From Carallia brachiata (Eukaryota > Streptophyta > Magnoliopsida > Malpighiales > Rhizophoraceae): a stretch of DNA of 64,000 nucleotides. Position numbers and translations under genes: made by a program. Numbering within the stretch: the stretch's first letter is position 1; every line of letters begins with the position of its first letter. The DNA is taken from assembly GCA_021464245.1 (NCBI GenBank), contig JADCRB010000010.1, forward strand, positions 1,878,735-1,942,734, in the 5' to 3' direction. Under the pieces are notes generated by a model. The model did no database searches, was not told the origin of the DNA, and worked only from the letters and a program-made list of their open reading frames with translations. This document shows positions 48,901 through 63,600 of this stretch, in pieces.

Positions 48901-50930
48901 GTGTATGAACCCACAAAAAACATAGAGGTTAGTTTCGAGAAATGTGAAGTTATGCGCACAGATAAAGTAAGTTGTATGGCTGGAAGAAAATTATTTAAAA
49001 CAATTCTTAAATTATAAGTATTTATATTTGTTTGTAATAAAAAAAGTAATAATAATTTTTTTAATTACACTTATAATTAAGTTATCGATAAATTTTTTTC
49101 GATTATGTAACGGTATCCTTTTATCAACTTTGCGGAGCCGTTGATTCTGGGAAATATCATTCAAGATGTGTAGAGGTGATGGTGTTCTTGTTTACGCGGT
49201 CTGGCCCCGCGTGTAAATCCTCGTTTTATTTATTTATTTTTTTAATTTGTCGACCGTAATGACCTAATAATTCTAATAAGGGGGCTGGGGGTACCAGCAG
49301 CTGAACAAAGGGATCCACTCGCATGACGCCGCTTTCACACACTTCATGATTTCTGTTATTAAATAAATTACACATTTATATGTGTTTCGTTAAAAAAAAT
49401 TTCGTAATTTTTTATTTAAATATAAATTATTTCGAACTATCTTATAGAATTAAAATCTTTAGAAGCACAAAAAAGTTGTAATAATAATAAATAACGGACG
49501 ACTACCAATTATTAACACCGAATGGACCTGGGCAACACGCCGCAAGGGCCTCCTTTGTCTGAAAAATATATTTAAAAAAATGAAAATCACTCTATTAGAC
49601 ATAACGCGGTTTTGATTTCATTAGATATTTTAGCATGCATGTGACGTGCTGAGCGAAAGAAAAGCAAATTGAACCTCACAATCAATTCGATGATATTACT
49701 AAATTATAGGGATAACTAATTTTTTAGAGTTAAATTTTTGTGACTTTTTTTATATGAGATATAAATTTTTTAAATTTTTTATTTAAAATTTAAATTTTTA
49801 TTTTTTGTTCTATTCAAATTTTTTTATAATGAAACCGTTAATTTTTTTGTTAACTTTCATCTTATTTTCGCCTGAACCGAAAAGGACTTGAACGGAAAAA
49901 AAAAATGAAGGTTTAGCTCTTAAATAAAAACTTTAAAAATTTTAAATTTTAAATAAAAAAATTATAAAAATTTAAATTTAAAAAATTAGTTATCTCTTAA
50001 ACTATATCTTCTTAATGGTTTGGCTGGGCCGAAAAAAAAAAAAAGCAAGTTGGCATGTGCACTTTGTAATCGCTCGGTCCAAAGGCATGCCTAGATAAAA
50101 TTTTTACAGGCCAGTATTGTCTTATGCTTTATTTGGTTTCACGAGAGAATGATGGAAAAGAATTTAATTAGAAAAAAAAATAATCCAAAAATCACATCTT
50201 TTTTTTTTACTAATTTATCTTGTATACAAATAATTTTAATTTTTTATTTTTTTAGTTTTTTTTCTCATTTATGTAAATTATTTTTTTTTACTATATTCTT
50301 TTCTCATAAATCATAATTTTTTTTCTTATCATATTCTTAGAATCCAAACACACCACTAACTTTTACACAATGGCGGCTCAATAAAGTCCACTACATGCAG
50401 CGAGACAGACTCTCGACAAGTGCCTACAGAACCAATTGCCAATGCCCCTTTCTAATTACGAAAAGGACTTGATTGACTTGTCACACTGTATAATTATATA
50501 TTTTTGTTATATATTTAATTATTTTATAATAATATATAAATTTTTTACAACAATATATATATATATATTATAATAAAAAATAAATTATAAATTTTTATTA
50601 TGAAAATTATAATTATTATTGTAAAAATTATATATATTATTATATATGACTAAAATATACGACAACATAGTATCACCACCATCGTTATTTCTAAAAAAAA
50701 AAGTTAGATTACTTGAGGAAAAATTGCCACAAAAGTATTTGTACATAACTGATCAAATTTTATGTGTAACTAATTAGATTTTGTATGTAAAAAAAATAAT
50801 AATAATTTTCTTTTTTAATTGTGCTTCAAAATTAACATAATTATAAATTGAATATAATCAATTAGGTTTGGACAACTTTTCAGACAATTTTTCTTGCGAA
50901 AATATAACAGTGCTCAATTAATTAACAGTT
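48901..50930. other. AT-rich intergenic region
   Basis: No gene recognised. A short GC-richer patch at 49120-49330 has no frame. The rest is A/T homopolymers and TATA-type repeats (50505-50650). Confidence 0.45.
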
Positions 50931-52215
50931 GGTTGCTATAGTGCGCCACCTCTCTCTGCAGTAGCTATCGTGCGCCATTGCGTTTTAGCCGTTTGCTCTG
51001 CTTCCGGTGGGTTTTTCCTGTTGGTGGTTGCCGCTTCCTTAGTGAAGCTTGGTCCCTGGGGTAGTGTTTCTTTGGGTTTTGGTGGTCCGTCTGCCTTGGT
51101 TGGTGCTGTTTCTCTACTGCGCGTCCTCTCCTGGTTTCGCCTCAGGAGTTGGGCAGCTCCGCTGCTTTCTCCCGTCGTTCTGATGGGTGGAGGGGGGGAG
51201 GAGGTTTTTTGGATCTCCGGGGCGGTTTGTACAATAGCACCGTTGCCTGTCAAGCTCGTCATTCGTGGCTACCGGCTTTTGTTGGTCCACCGATGCTTCG
51301 CTCCTGTTGTTCCCACTGTCTGGCTCTAGTTTCAACGCCCTTCTGTGGCGTATTTGCACCACCTGCCGTGCCTTCCGCCGTGTGCGGTGTCTCGACGGCC
51401 GCCAGCTTCCCTGCTTTCCCCCAGTCTCGATTTCCGGCTTCGCCAATTTGTGTTCGGTGGGAATCCTGTTGTGTGGGTGCGTTGTTATCGGGCCTTGGGT
51501 CTGTTCCTTTGATTTCAGTGGGTTTGTTATTCCTCTGGGCTATGGTCCTGGCCTTGTGTTTAGTGCTAGCCTGTCTGCTTAACTGTAGGGTCCGGTGTTT
51601 AGTTGGTTGTGGGCCGATCTGTATGTATTGGTGGCTTTTCTGTTGTTTTACTGCTTTTCTCACGTGGGCTATATGGGCTGGACTGGCCTCTTTGTACTTA
51701 ATTTGGTTTGTTTCAATCAAGGTTGTCAGAACCGGACTGGTTATTGAACCGGAAACATTAGTGGGTTAAAGTTCAACCGGTTTAACCAGTTAAACCGGTG
51801 GTTGAACCAGTATTTAATAATATATATATTTATAAATGTAATTAAAAGAATAATATTTATAAATAATGATTAATATTCATTTTTTTAGTTTTAAGGATTA
51901 AATTGAAATTTTGATTAAGTTTTGGACTAAATTGAAATTTAAGTATAGTTAAAGGTCAAATTATAATTTAAGTAAACAATGAGGGTCAAATTATAATTTA
52001 TAAATTTTTGGTTCAATTCTAAACCGGTCCGACCGGTCTTATTTTTGACCGGTTTTTACCGATTTTGACCGATTTTTGACCGGTCCGGTCAGCCCTCCCT
52101 TTTTATGCCTAAACCGGACCGGACCTAGGACCGGTCACCGGTCCAACCGGTTGAACCGGTTGGTTCGATCCGGTTTTGATTACACTGGTTTCAATGAGCT
52201 TTTACTTTTGTTCAA
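50931..52215 (+). mobile_element. GC-rich non-coding poly(A) retroelement, interrupted by a hAT MITE
   Basis: Begins about 50932 with two spaced copies of GCTAT(A/C)GTGCGCC (50935-50947 and 50963-50975), the word seen in the head of the element at 9492-10350, and ends with AATGAGCTTTTACTTTTGTT and an A run near 52213. The strong GC content of the body contrasts with its flanks. The hAT MITE at 51718-52187 splits it near its 3' end. No reverse transcriptase visible; the 3' end looks LINE-like. Target duplication not resolved. Confidence 0.6.
51710..52195. mobile_element. hAT-type MITE, copy 1, 8-bp TSD
   Basis: The element is 51718-52187 (470 bp), starting CAAGGTTGTCAGAACCGG and ending CCGGTTTTGATTACACTG (imperfect inverted ends). 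It is flanked by GTTTCAAT at 51710-51717 and 52188-52195. The outer parts contain many ACCGGTT words and the centre is AT-rich. An 8-bp duplication and a CAGGG-type tip are hAT features. Confidence 0.85.
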
Positions 52216-52440
52216 AAAAAAAAAATCAGCAAGCGCTGGTACGGATAGTAGGGATCTGTCACCGTTTAATCAGAGGTCTCGAGTTCAAGTTCCTGAGAAT
52301 GCAGTTGCATTAAATATTTGTTAGGAGACCTTTGTCACCCTTTGAGGTCCTACTCGCGTCGGTCCAAATTAGTCAATCCATTAGCCTGAATATTGGACGG
52401 TTTCAGACCCAAAAAAAACAAAACAAAAAAAAGCCCTTTT
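52216..52440 (+). mobile_element. SINE with tRNA-like promoter and A-rich tail
   Basis: From about 52228 the sequence has a tRNA-like head (ACGGATAGTAGGGATCTGTC) and a B-box-like GAGGTCTCGAGTTCAAGTTC, then a GTCGGTCCAAATTAGTC segment and an A-rich tail at 52411-52431. This order resembles a common plant SINE family. Edges are blurred by the neighbouring poly(A) tail, so no target duplication is claimed. Confidence 0.65.
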
Positions 52441-52538
52441 CTAATTGGTTGCAAATATCTTCTTAGATACATCTGTATTCAAGGGATCCTCGTAATTTGG
52501 TTGCCGAACTGCAACGCGAACAAAATGCATATTTACCA

Positions 52539-53056
52539 GTTACCACCAGGGTTGTCAGAACCGGACCGGTCATCGAACCGGAAACATTAGTGAGTCAAGG
52601 TTCAACCGGTCGAACCGGTATTTATTAATATATATATTTATAAAAATAATTTAAAAAATAATACTTATATACATGATTATTAAATATTATTTTTTTAATT
52701 TTTAAGGATTAAATTGAAAATTTTGATAAATTTAGGACTAAATTGAAAGTTTTGATAAATTTAGGACTCAATTAAAAATTTTAATTAAATTTAAAATTCA
52801 AATTATAATTTAAATAAACATTGAGATTAAATTATAATTTATAAAACTTTATACCGGTTTGAACCGGTTGAACCGGGTCCGATTTTTGACCGGTTTTCAC
52901 TAGTTTTGACCGATTTTTGACCGGTTCAAACCGATTTTGACCGGTCCGAATTAAGGGGTAACTGTAGTTATAAACCGGCCCAGACCTTTGGCCGGTCACC
53001 GATTGAACCGGTCGGACCGACCGGTCCGAGCCGATTTTAACCACATTAGTTACCAC
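52539..53056. mobile_element. hAT-type MITE, copy 2, 8-bp TSD
   Basis: The element is 52547-53048 (502 bp), starting CAGGGTTGTCAGAACCGG, related throughout to copy 1 at 51718-52187. It is flanked by GTTACCAC at 52539-52546 and 53049-53056. Its right tip reads CATTA where copy 1 has CACTG, two transitions. Confidence 0.85.
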
Positions 53057-53666
53057 AATGGTGTGGCCAAGTCAAAGGTGTTTATAAGCGAATAGTTGTC
53101 TTTACACCTAATAAAATATGAGACCTCAGAGATGTCGAGCACATGTCACGGTCCATTCTCATCTAAACGATTGTGTTTTGTACTTAGGACCGCTTAGCTA
53201 GCATCGCACATAATTATACTTATGTAGGAACAATTACACATAATATCATTTAAGGAGAGAGTTTAGTGGTAAATCAGTATATTTTTATGTACACGATTTA
53301 AATTTAAATTCTTGTGCTCGCTTTCTCCCAGAGGAAATAAGTTATGTATTCACTTCGACTAAGGAAAGATTGACATATAAGATTCAAAATTTAGAAATCG
53401 CTATGATTACTTGCCAGTGACAGATCCAAAAATTTATCAGAAGAGACAAAATTTATATACATATAAAAAAATAATAATAATGACAAAGGAGAATAGATAT
53501 AAAATTAAGGGGAGAGGCAAAACTCTAATTTGAGAGGAATTATGAGTTAAAATTAAGATAAATTATATCTTTTTTTTATTTGTCAAATGCCCACCCTCAA
53601 TTACATGTGCATCTACTAGAGTCACTGCCTGCGGAACCTCATTTAGCCTTATGATAGAGGTTGGAT
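53057..53666. other. Intergenic, no gene recognised
   Basis: AT-rich. A stretch at 53245-53345 has a vague tRNA-like look and CTCCCAGAGG word, but no clear SINE boxes, tail or target duplication. Confidence 0.35.
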
Positions 53667-55020
53667 GAAAACGTTAATAAGTGACTAGTAATATCAATTC
53701 ACAAGTGTCATGACTAAAATCACTGCAATGCACCTTTTTTTTTGTCAAAAAATGAACAATTAAATATAAATAACTTTAATTGTAGATATTAGTATTTTAT
53801 TTTTTTTCACACAATTAGAAAGAGATCATTTTTTAATCTATTTAGAATGAGAACAATCTTCAATGCAGAAAACTAATGGAGAATGTTTTCTTCCTTTGAT
53901 TGCTTCCTTAACGATGGATAGAACACATTGTATTAATCGTGGTTGTATTTTGTAAGTTTTATTAATTGGCGTTATGATTTTGAGGGCTATTCATGGATTT
54001 TAATAGTTGTGTTGTGTTCCATCAAGACAAATCAAGGGTTTTATCTACTCACTTATGAAGAATTTTGTCTAAGAATCTGTATTTTTTCACTAACCAATAA
54101 AACTTAAGCATTTGATATTTTTATTAAATCATTTATAATTTTATCAAATAAATAAATATTGTGATCCATGATTTGGTACATCTTGTGATCATAAATATTT
54201 GGTAAAATATCTTAAGCATCTTGTGATCCATGATTTTCTTACAACATTAACACTCACAACCAAAATATGACATTATACTTAGTTACATCACATAAATTTG
54301 TATGATCAAAGATTCAAATCTGAATCCGTAATGCAATGCACTTTTTTGTGGGTCAAAAAAAATAAATAATTAAACATAAAACTTTTGTAATGAGAACGTT
54401 AATAAATGACTTGTAGTTTTGATCTACATGTACGATAATTTAAATCTCTACTATGCACTGTTTTGGGATAAAAAATGAACAATTAAACATCAAATAACTT
54501 TGATTGTAGATTTAAAATTTTATGTTTTTCAAACGATCAAAAAGAAAACATATCTTAATCTACGTAAAATCTTCAATAGAGAAAACTAATGGAGTATGTT
54601 TTCTCTCTTTGATTGCTTCCTTGACTATGGAAAGAACACATTATTTTAATCATGGTTGTATTCTGCAAATTTTATTAATTGGCCTTGTGATTGTAAGGTT
54701 TAGAAAGAGGACTAAACTCCCATTCATAGATTTTAATAATTTTATGTTATTCCATCAAAACAAATCAAGGGTTATATCTTATGAAGAATTTTGTCAAAGA
54801 GCCTGTATTTTTTTCACTAACTAATAGAATTTAAGCATTTGATATTTTTATTAAATCATTTATAATTTTATCAAATAAATAGATATTCGATAAAATATCT
54901 TAACTATCATGTGATCCAAAATTTTCTTACTACATTAACACACAAAACAAAAATATGACGTTATACCTGGTTTCATCACATAAATTTTTATGATCAGAGA
55001 TTCAGATCCGAATTCGTAAA
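53667..55020. repeat. Tandem pair of a diverged ~730-bp non-coding unit
   Basis: Unit 1 (about 53667-54390) and unit 2 (about 54391-55020) are collinear. Shared segments include GAAAACTAATGGAG (53869/54578), TTTGATTGCTTCCTT, GAACACATT, AAATCAAGGGTT, TTATGAAGAATTTTGTC and a long AT-rich run ending TTTTATCAAATAAATA. There are many small differences and one unit has a longer duplicated GTGATC part. No protein or transposon terminus recognised. Confidence 0.8.
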
Positions 55021-56517
55021 TAGTATATACAAAGATTATTGCACAGTGTGCGACCTTTGTTTCGCAATAAGCTTAGGTGCATCCCTAAGTTTGCCATCCG
55101 TGAGAAATTCACTTGCTTAAATTGGCAGGTAACAACAAAATCTCAAAAACACAAAACTTGTCAGAAAATAGAGCATATCCGGATTGTTATCCGAATTATT
55201 TGCCGATAGAATTCTTCATTATCAGGTTAAATGGTGATTTCAAAGTTCATCAGATCATCCTTTCCATTAGAGAATGAGATGCTAGATGAATTTTGTAGGA
55301 TCAACTGGCTTATGCCTTCATAAACATTAAAGAAAAATAGGAAGTCAAATATGAAATTAAAAGAGGCCAACAAAGTGTATAACTGCTGTCAGTAAAAGAA
55401 AACCAACACAATCAAGCAGATATTCTCTAAGCAGATATCTTCTAAGGGCTTTGGTAGGTGTGTAGAATCACAAACATATATTTTTTAAAATTAAATTCTA
55501 AATATACTTAGTCTTAGAATAAAATTTGATTTTTTAGTATAAAAAAATTCAAAAAAAATTTGTTTTCTTTTTTTTGGTAAACAAAAATGGGTAAGCAAAG
55601 AGTGAACTAAGAAGATTTGCTGAAACCTATTATGTGAGGTAGACCAAATAATTTTTGTCAAACTTGCAAGAGAGTAAATTTTATAGTATACGATAAGTAT
55701 CGCTAGACAATTTATAATTTTAAGAGACTCGACGTACGTTGAACCCAGGAATCTTTTTTTTTTTTCTTATGCCACTGTGCAATGTGCATAGATTCAAGCT
55801 CAATCCTCTACTAACTAACATTTATTGTTCTTCTAATTTAGGGGCCAAATAACTCGCAAGGGTCACCTTCCCCTGTTATTTGGAATTCTTAATATATCAT
55901 GTTGTTCTTATAGCTCCAATACAGAGGACCTCAGCATGTGTATTTGCAATCATTTTCCTAGACCGATACAATCGTCACAATGGCAGCCTAAAGACAAAAA
56001 AAGATCAACTTTCATATTTAAGTCAAATTTAAAAAATTTCATAATCTATTGATGAATTTCTATGTCATAACTTCAAAATGACCAGGAAAGATTAGATCAA
56101 ACTTTAAAAATTTGGTCCAGCAATGCCGTTTCAAATTTTCCTTCCCACTAGGGCAGCATAAAACTTGATCAGATTAAATACAGAACAATTAAGAATGGTG
56201 ACCTCAAATTCATGTTATTTTTCTTTTTGAACACCGTAAATGAACCCTTTGCCAGTTGTGTTTTCAGCTCTCCCTCTGTCTTTTGTTATACCTTGTTTTT
56301 CATAATTATGATCAAATCATTTGAACCAGCAGCCAGAACAGTATGGGGAGGGGGAAGTCAATTTTAGTGACGCATCAATTCCCTAAATCAAGGTCAAGAG
56401 TCCCAAGGAACAAGTTTCAAAATATATATTTCGAGATCAAGGAGCTAAAAGACACATTTTTGGAATTGAACCTACCCAGTACTGTGAAGATGTGTGAGTT
56501 CTTTCCAAAACAAAAGG
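55021..56517. other. Intergenic, no gene recognised
   Basis: Contains no conserved frame; a T run at 55752-55762. The frame crossing 56343-56609 is the complement of the tRNA gene and its flank. Confidence 0.4.
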
Positions 56518-56524
56518 AAAAATA

Positions 56525-56596
56525 CGCCGTTGCCGGGGATCGAACCCGGGTCACCCGCGTGACAGGCGGGAATACTCACCACTATACTACAACGAC
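56525..56596 (-). tRNA. tRNA-Asp (GTC)
   Basis: On the minus strand, 72 nt from G at 56596 to the discriminator base G at 56525, without CCA and without intron. The acceptor stem GTCGTTG pairs with CAACGGC (one G-T pair). D arm, anticodon stem CCGCC/GCGGG around loop TGTCAC with anticodon GTC, and T arm CCGGG-TTCGATC-CCCGG all form. The internal B box GGTTCGATCCC is intact and five T (plus strand A at 56518-56522) follow directly as the RNA polymerase III terminator. It appears functional and is not part of a SINE. Confidence 0.97.
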
Positions 56597-56892
56597 TTCA
56601 TGTCTTTGAGAACATCATTTACTTATTAGAATAGAGGCTTATGTCGGGGCTTGTGCAACCGCGGAAATACAGTGGGTTGGGCTAGAACTGTTGGTTCTGA
56701 CCCAATGACCAAAACAATAATAAAATTTTAATTGCATCTTTATGTACCTAATTTTTTACTTTTTTGGGGTCATATATGTTCCTAATTTTTCTACCACTTT
56801 TCACCGTTATTTTGGGTCACTTGGGAGGGCATTGAGCCCAAAACAAAACAAACTCACTCGGCAGCCCTTCTAGGCCACTGTACCCTAATGAT

Positions 56893-57375
56893 ATACGGGC
56901 GTTTAAAAAATTAAAACTTTCAGTTAATTAAGAAAATTAAATTAAATTAAACTGAATTTTCAATTAATCAAACTTATTTTATAAACAATTAATCGAACTG
57001 AACCAAAATATTATCATATATATATATATATATTCCTAATGATAGAAAAAATATTACTACTATAATAATTATTAACAAATAAATGTTAATCAAATATTAT
57101 TATATCTCAAATAATTACTTATTTATTTTTTTATGTATAATGATAGTTATAATATATATATATATCAAAAATATTTTTTACATTTAAATTATAATTTAAA
57201 ACTTTTTTTGCTATTAAATTCAGTTATCCGAACAATTAACGGAAATTGAATCGAAATTTTCAGTTAATCAAAATTTCAGTTCGGAAGTAATTTTCAATTT
57301 TACATTACTAAAAATTCCAATTTTGTTACAATTATAGAAATTCAGTTCAATTAACCAAATTATGAACACCTATCT
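56893..57375. mobile_element. Possible hAT-type MITE (GGGCGTTTA / TGAACACCTA ends)
   Basis: The left end near 56897 reads CGGGCGTTTAAA and the right end near 57366 reads ATGAACACCTA (reverse TAGGTGTTCAT), a familiar imperfect pair in plant MITEs. Inside, AATTAACCGAA/TTCAGTTAATT words repeat. No clear 8-bp duplication. Confidence 0.4.
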
Positions 57376-57499
57376 ATAATTTCATGCACCAATAAAGAAT
57401 GAATATCGTGATTGGTATAATTCAAGTGAGTGGAAGTAGTGGCTATCAATCGCAAGATTTGGGTTTCAAATCTCATATTTTACTCATATAACTTGTTCT

Positions 57500-57920
57500 C
57501 TTCTACTGTTTTTCTAGCAGCTCTAAAAAGAAAAAAGAGGAAAAAAAAATAAAAGAATGAACCCCAAACCGGATGATTATGGAGTACGTGAACAACCCAG
57601 CCAAACGAAAGGGCAAGAGCAGAGAGCCAGTCTGCAACCATATTACCTTCGCTGAGAACACGGGAGACATGGACAAGCCAATCTTGGGGAAGGGGGTCCC
57701 GACAACAACGAATTAAGCTGGCCTGTGGGCATAGACCTTGGACTCCTCGCGTAACATACTCCACTGCTGCAGCCATGAAATCCAATTCTCGCCTAACATT
57801 GCGATGACCCTATTGCCATGCCAGTCGTACGCCCTGACATATGCCCCATGGTTCGGCAGTACGAATTCCAATCTTATACACGAAATTCCCGTTCTATACC
57901 TTACACTGGAGGTATCCAAA
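57500..57920 (-). mobile_element. LINE ORF2 RNase H relic
   Basis: The minus-strand frame 57785-57480 reads VEYVTRGVQGLCPQASLIRC, then QDWLVHVSRVLSEGNMVADW, then ALSFGWVVHVLHNHP, a recognisable C-terminal RNase H region of a plant L1-type LINE. The neighbouring frame (57919-57713) holds upstream fragments (AYVRAYDWHGNRVIAMLGEN), so it is frame-broken. No tail with target duplication resolved. Confidence 0.65.
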
Positions 57921-58738
57921 TAGATTACTGAGTTGATTCATTTCAAGTTCAAATTACTAGATATCATTTTGAATTCAAATCGAATGTAGGCGACGATGAT
58001 TGACAAGTTAATTATTTAAATTTTAATTTTTTTTACTAATTTTTATTTTATTGTATATTGGAGTATTTGTAAATATTATTGTTTATTATTTAATATTTAT
58101 TTTTTCTGTATTAATTTGTTCACAAAAGGTTGGAATTTCCAAATCGAAACTTTTAGGTTTTAGGTGCTATTTAGAATGCATCTCCGAAAGGTTTCTCGAT
58201 TTTAGCCTTTTGACCCGTGTTTGCGTAGACAACTTTCCCCCAAATTCAGAAACGAGGAATAAAAAAACAATGAATAGAAAACCTCCCTCAATAATTGGTA
58301 AAAATTGCAAGTTAAGAAATTGGCAAACACTAATACAAATTGTGCATTGTTACTAGCGGCTTGTCAACTTTTGACCATCTCTCGATCTACACTGGATGCA
58401 TTGAGCCCTAGTCAATTTCACAACATAAAAAAAAAAAAATTTCATGGGAAAATTTTCTTGATAGAACCATGAATCCCATCTTCAATTACATGAAAACTTT
58501 TTTTTTTTTTTTGGATGCAATAGCCAAGTCGAGAATCCTTCTCTCTCTGTTTTTTTTTTTTTTTTTCTCCTTTGACTCAAATTGGAGGTCCTTTAACTGA
58601 TAGTAGTCTAGCATGAAACGGGACAAGTCTCCACCAGCTGACAAGAAGCATGCCCTTATAAAAAGGGAATGCCGCGATTTTCAAGCTCTGTTGGTTAATA
58701 CCCCACTTGAGTGTATTCACGTAGTTATAGTGTCTATC
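57921..58738. other. Spacer and METTL4-like 3' UTR
   Basis: AT-rich with T runs at 58500-58512 and 58550-58566. The right part follows the methyltransferase stop codon on the minus strand. Confidence 0.4.
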
Positions 58739-61600
<2,862 letters not shown>

Positions 61601-62870
61601 CTATGGATAAGATTCTATTATCAGTCAATTTTTGGAGAAAACTAACTGTATATCTAATCACAAATGTGAATGAATTGAAGTTATAGATTCGATGAAGGTG
61701 ATTGAGTTTTTTCGAGTAGTTCACGTCTCTATAAAATAAAAATTAAGATTTTAGTATTAGTTAACAGGTAATTTGATTTTAGCAGTTTTTAAAATTTTGA
61801 AATTATAATTTAATTAAGAGTATAGTTATATGTTTTGAGTAAAATGACTTAATATTTATTTTGGAATAGAGCATGTTTATTATTTTTAAAATGAATATTG
61901 ATATTTTTAAAATATAAAAATAATAAATATTTTAAAAATATTAATTCTTATTTTAAAAATAACAATTTTAATTTTAACCGAGATAAAATTCGACACATAA
62001 ATTACTGAGACGCTAACTATTTTTCAATCATCAAATATGATTTATTTAAACTACAAATCATAATCTATTCTGTTGACAATTTTTACAGATAGAGAACGGA
62101 TTGAGTTGTTTTACGTAGACTGCTACGGTCAACTACCTACTCCAACAAGGAACCATTTTTATTTTGTTCTTTCGTAATGGTAACAAGGAAAGTATCCAAG
62201 CACGCAGATTTGAATTGTCTTCGTACACATTTTGTCTCTGTAGTTTTCATCTTATCCAGGTAGCAAAGGCAATGTTGGTAGACTCAATGGTTTCAGCCTT
62301 GGGGCAACAAAAGCATGGAAGGATGGAAGCTCCGTGTTGATGGTCCATTGGGTTTGAAATGCAAGACATTGAGTTTATATCTGCAATGGAACGTCCACGA
62401 CCAGCTTGCCAAAATAACGATGTCTTCCACAAAATTATTTTGGAAAAATGGTCCTCCGGGAACTGCATTGGACGGGCTTAAACCATTGTTTTAATATTGG
62501 TTTTATTTTCATCAGTTTTAATTCACTCTGTTCAAAAATTATGGCTGCGGTCCATTCTATGAGATTGGCTTGCGATTATAAGATTTTTTTTGTTTTTTAA
62601 TTTGTAAGGTTTAGAGATTAAACTCTAAAAAACTTAAGAGTTTAATTGATTCTAAAAGAATTTCAATATTTTTATTTTTATTTTTTTTAGATTGATGATT
62701 TTAGCCTGCCATATTATTAAGAGTTCCAGCTCTAGCTTCTTCCGATTTGTCTCTTTGGCACTGGAATAAACGGATCAAAGTCAGGGAAGTGATTTTTTTT
62801 TTTTTTTTTTCAATCTTGAGAACCTTTTCTTTCAAACTTTCTTTTTTTTATTTTTTAAGTAATAATTATA
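61601..62870. other. AT-rich intergenic region
   Basis: The segment 61840-62045 belongs with 40345-40540 (inverted orientation) to a dispersed family. A short GC-balanced frame at 62247-62468 has no family I recognise. Confidence 0.4.
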
Positions 62871-63600
62871 GTTATCAGACTAAATCCGGCCAATGACTCA
62901 GCCAAGAAGTAAGGTCATCAGTTTATTGGTTCAATTGCTGGATCATTGGTTGAACCACATAAAAATATAATAATAATAATAATATAATAATAATGAAATA
63001 TTCACATCACATAAATCACAATAAATAAAAAAATTTAATCTTAAAATGTAAAAAATTAGAACAATACACTAAAATTGTAATTTAATATATTTATTTTTAT
63101 TCATTGAATAATATTCAAAATATTCGTCTCTGATTTCATTTTAAATTTTAATATATATTTTCTATTCAATTGGTATTAACTCTATATATTTATTTTTGTT
63201 TAGATAACATATATTTTTTAAGAATTTAAAATCAACTTCTAACTTCTAATGACTAAAGAGTATAAAAAAAAACTCAAATAATAAATTTATGATAACAAGT
63301 AAATGTTAACTTATTAATAATTGAAATAAGTAGTAAATTATTATGATATAAGTGTCAAAAAAAGTGGATTAAAAAAATTTAATATTTTTGAATTAAAAAA
63401 ATTAATTTTTTAAATTGATAAAAATTGATCAAATTTCAATTTTATTGAAACACAAGATTTAATCAAGTTTGACTGAATTTAACCCAAATTTTAATTGAAT
63501 CATATTTTTTTTAATTTGATTGTATAATCTGATTTAATATTTGAATCATGGAATTTTCAATCTAATCGGTTAAATCGAGTCAGTTCAGACAACTAGGCGA
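62871..63600. mobile_element. Possible diverged relative of the ACCGGTT hAT MITE
   Basis: The left end, AGTTATCAGACTAAATCCGG (about 62871), resembles the GTTGTCAGAACCGG start of the copies at 51718 and 52547; the segments GGTTCAATTGCTGG and GGTTGAACCACAT follow in the same order. The right end near 63570-63595 has AATCGGTTAAATCGAGTCAG and CAGACAACTA, resembling the other terminus inverted. The centre is AT-rich. Target duplication not found. Confidence 0.5.

Noticed and set aside
51149..51769. 206-codon plus-strand frame and its antisense 153-codon frame
   Set aside because: Inside the GC-rich retroelement and crosses the hAT MITE border; both strands open because of GC bias.
53245..53345. 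Possible SINE
   Set aside because: No clear A/B boxes, tail or target duplication.
56343..56609. 88-codon plus-strand frame
   Set aside because: Its C-terminal half is the complement of tRNA-Asp.
57395..57500. Possible SINE head beside the LINE RNase H relic
   Set aside because: A GGTTTCAAAT-like B box alone, without the remaining features.
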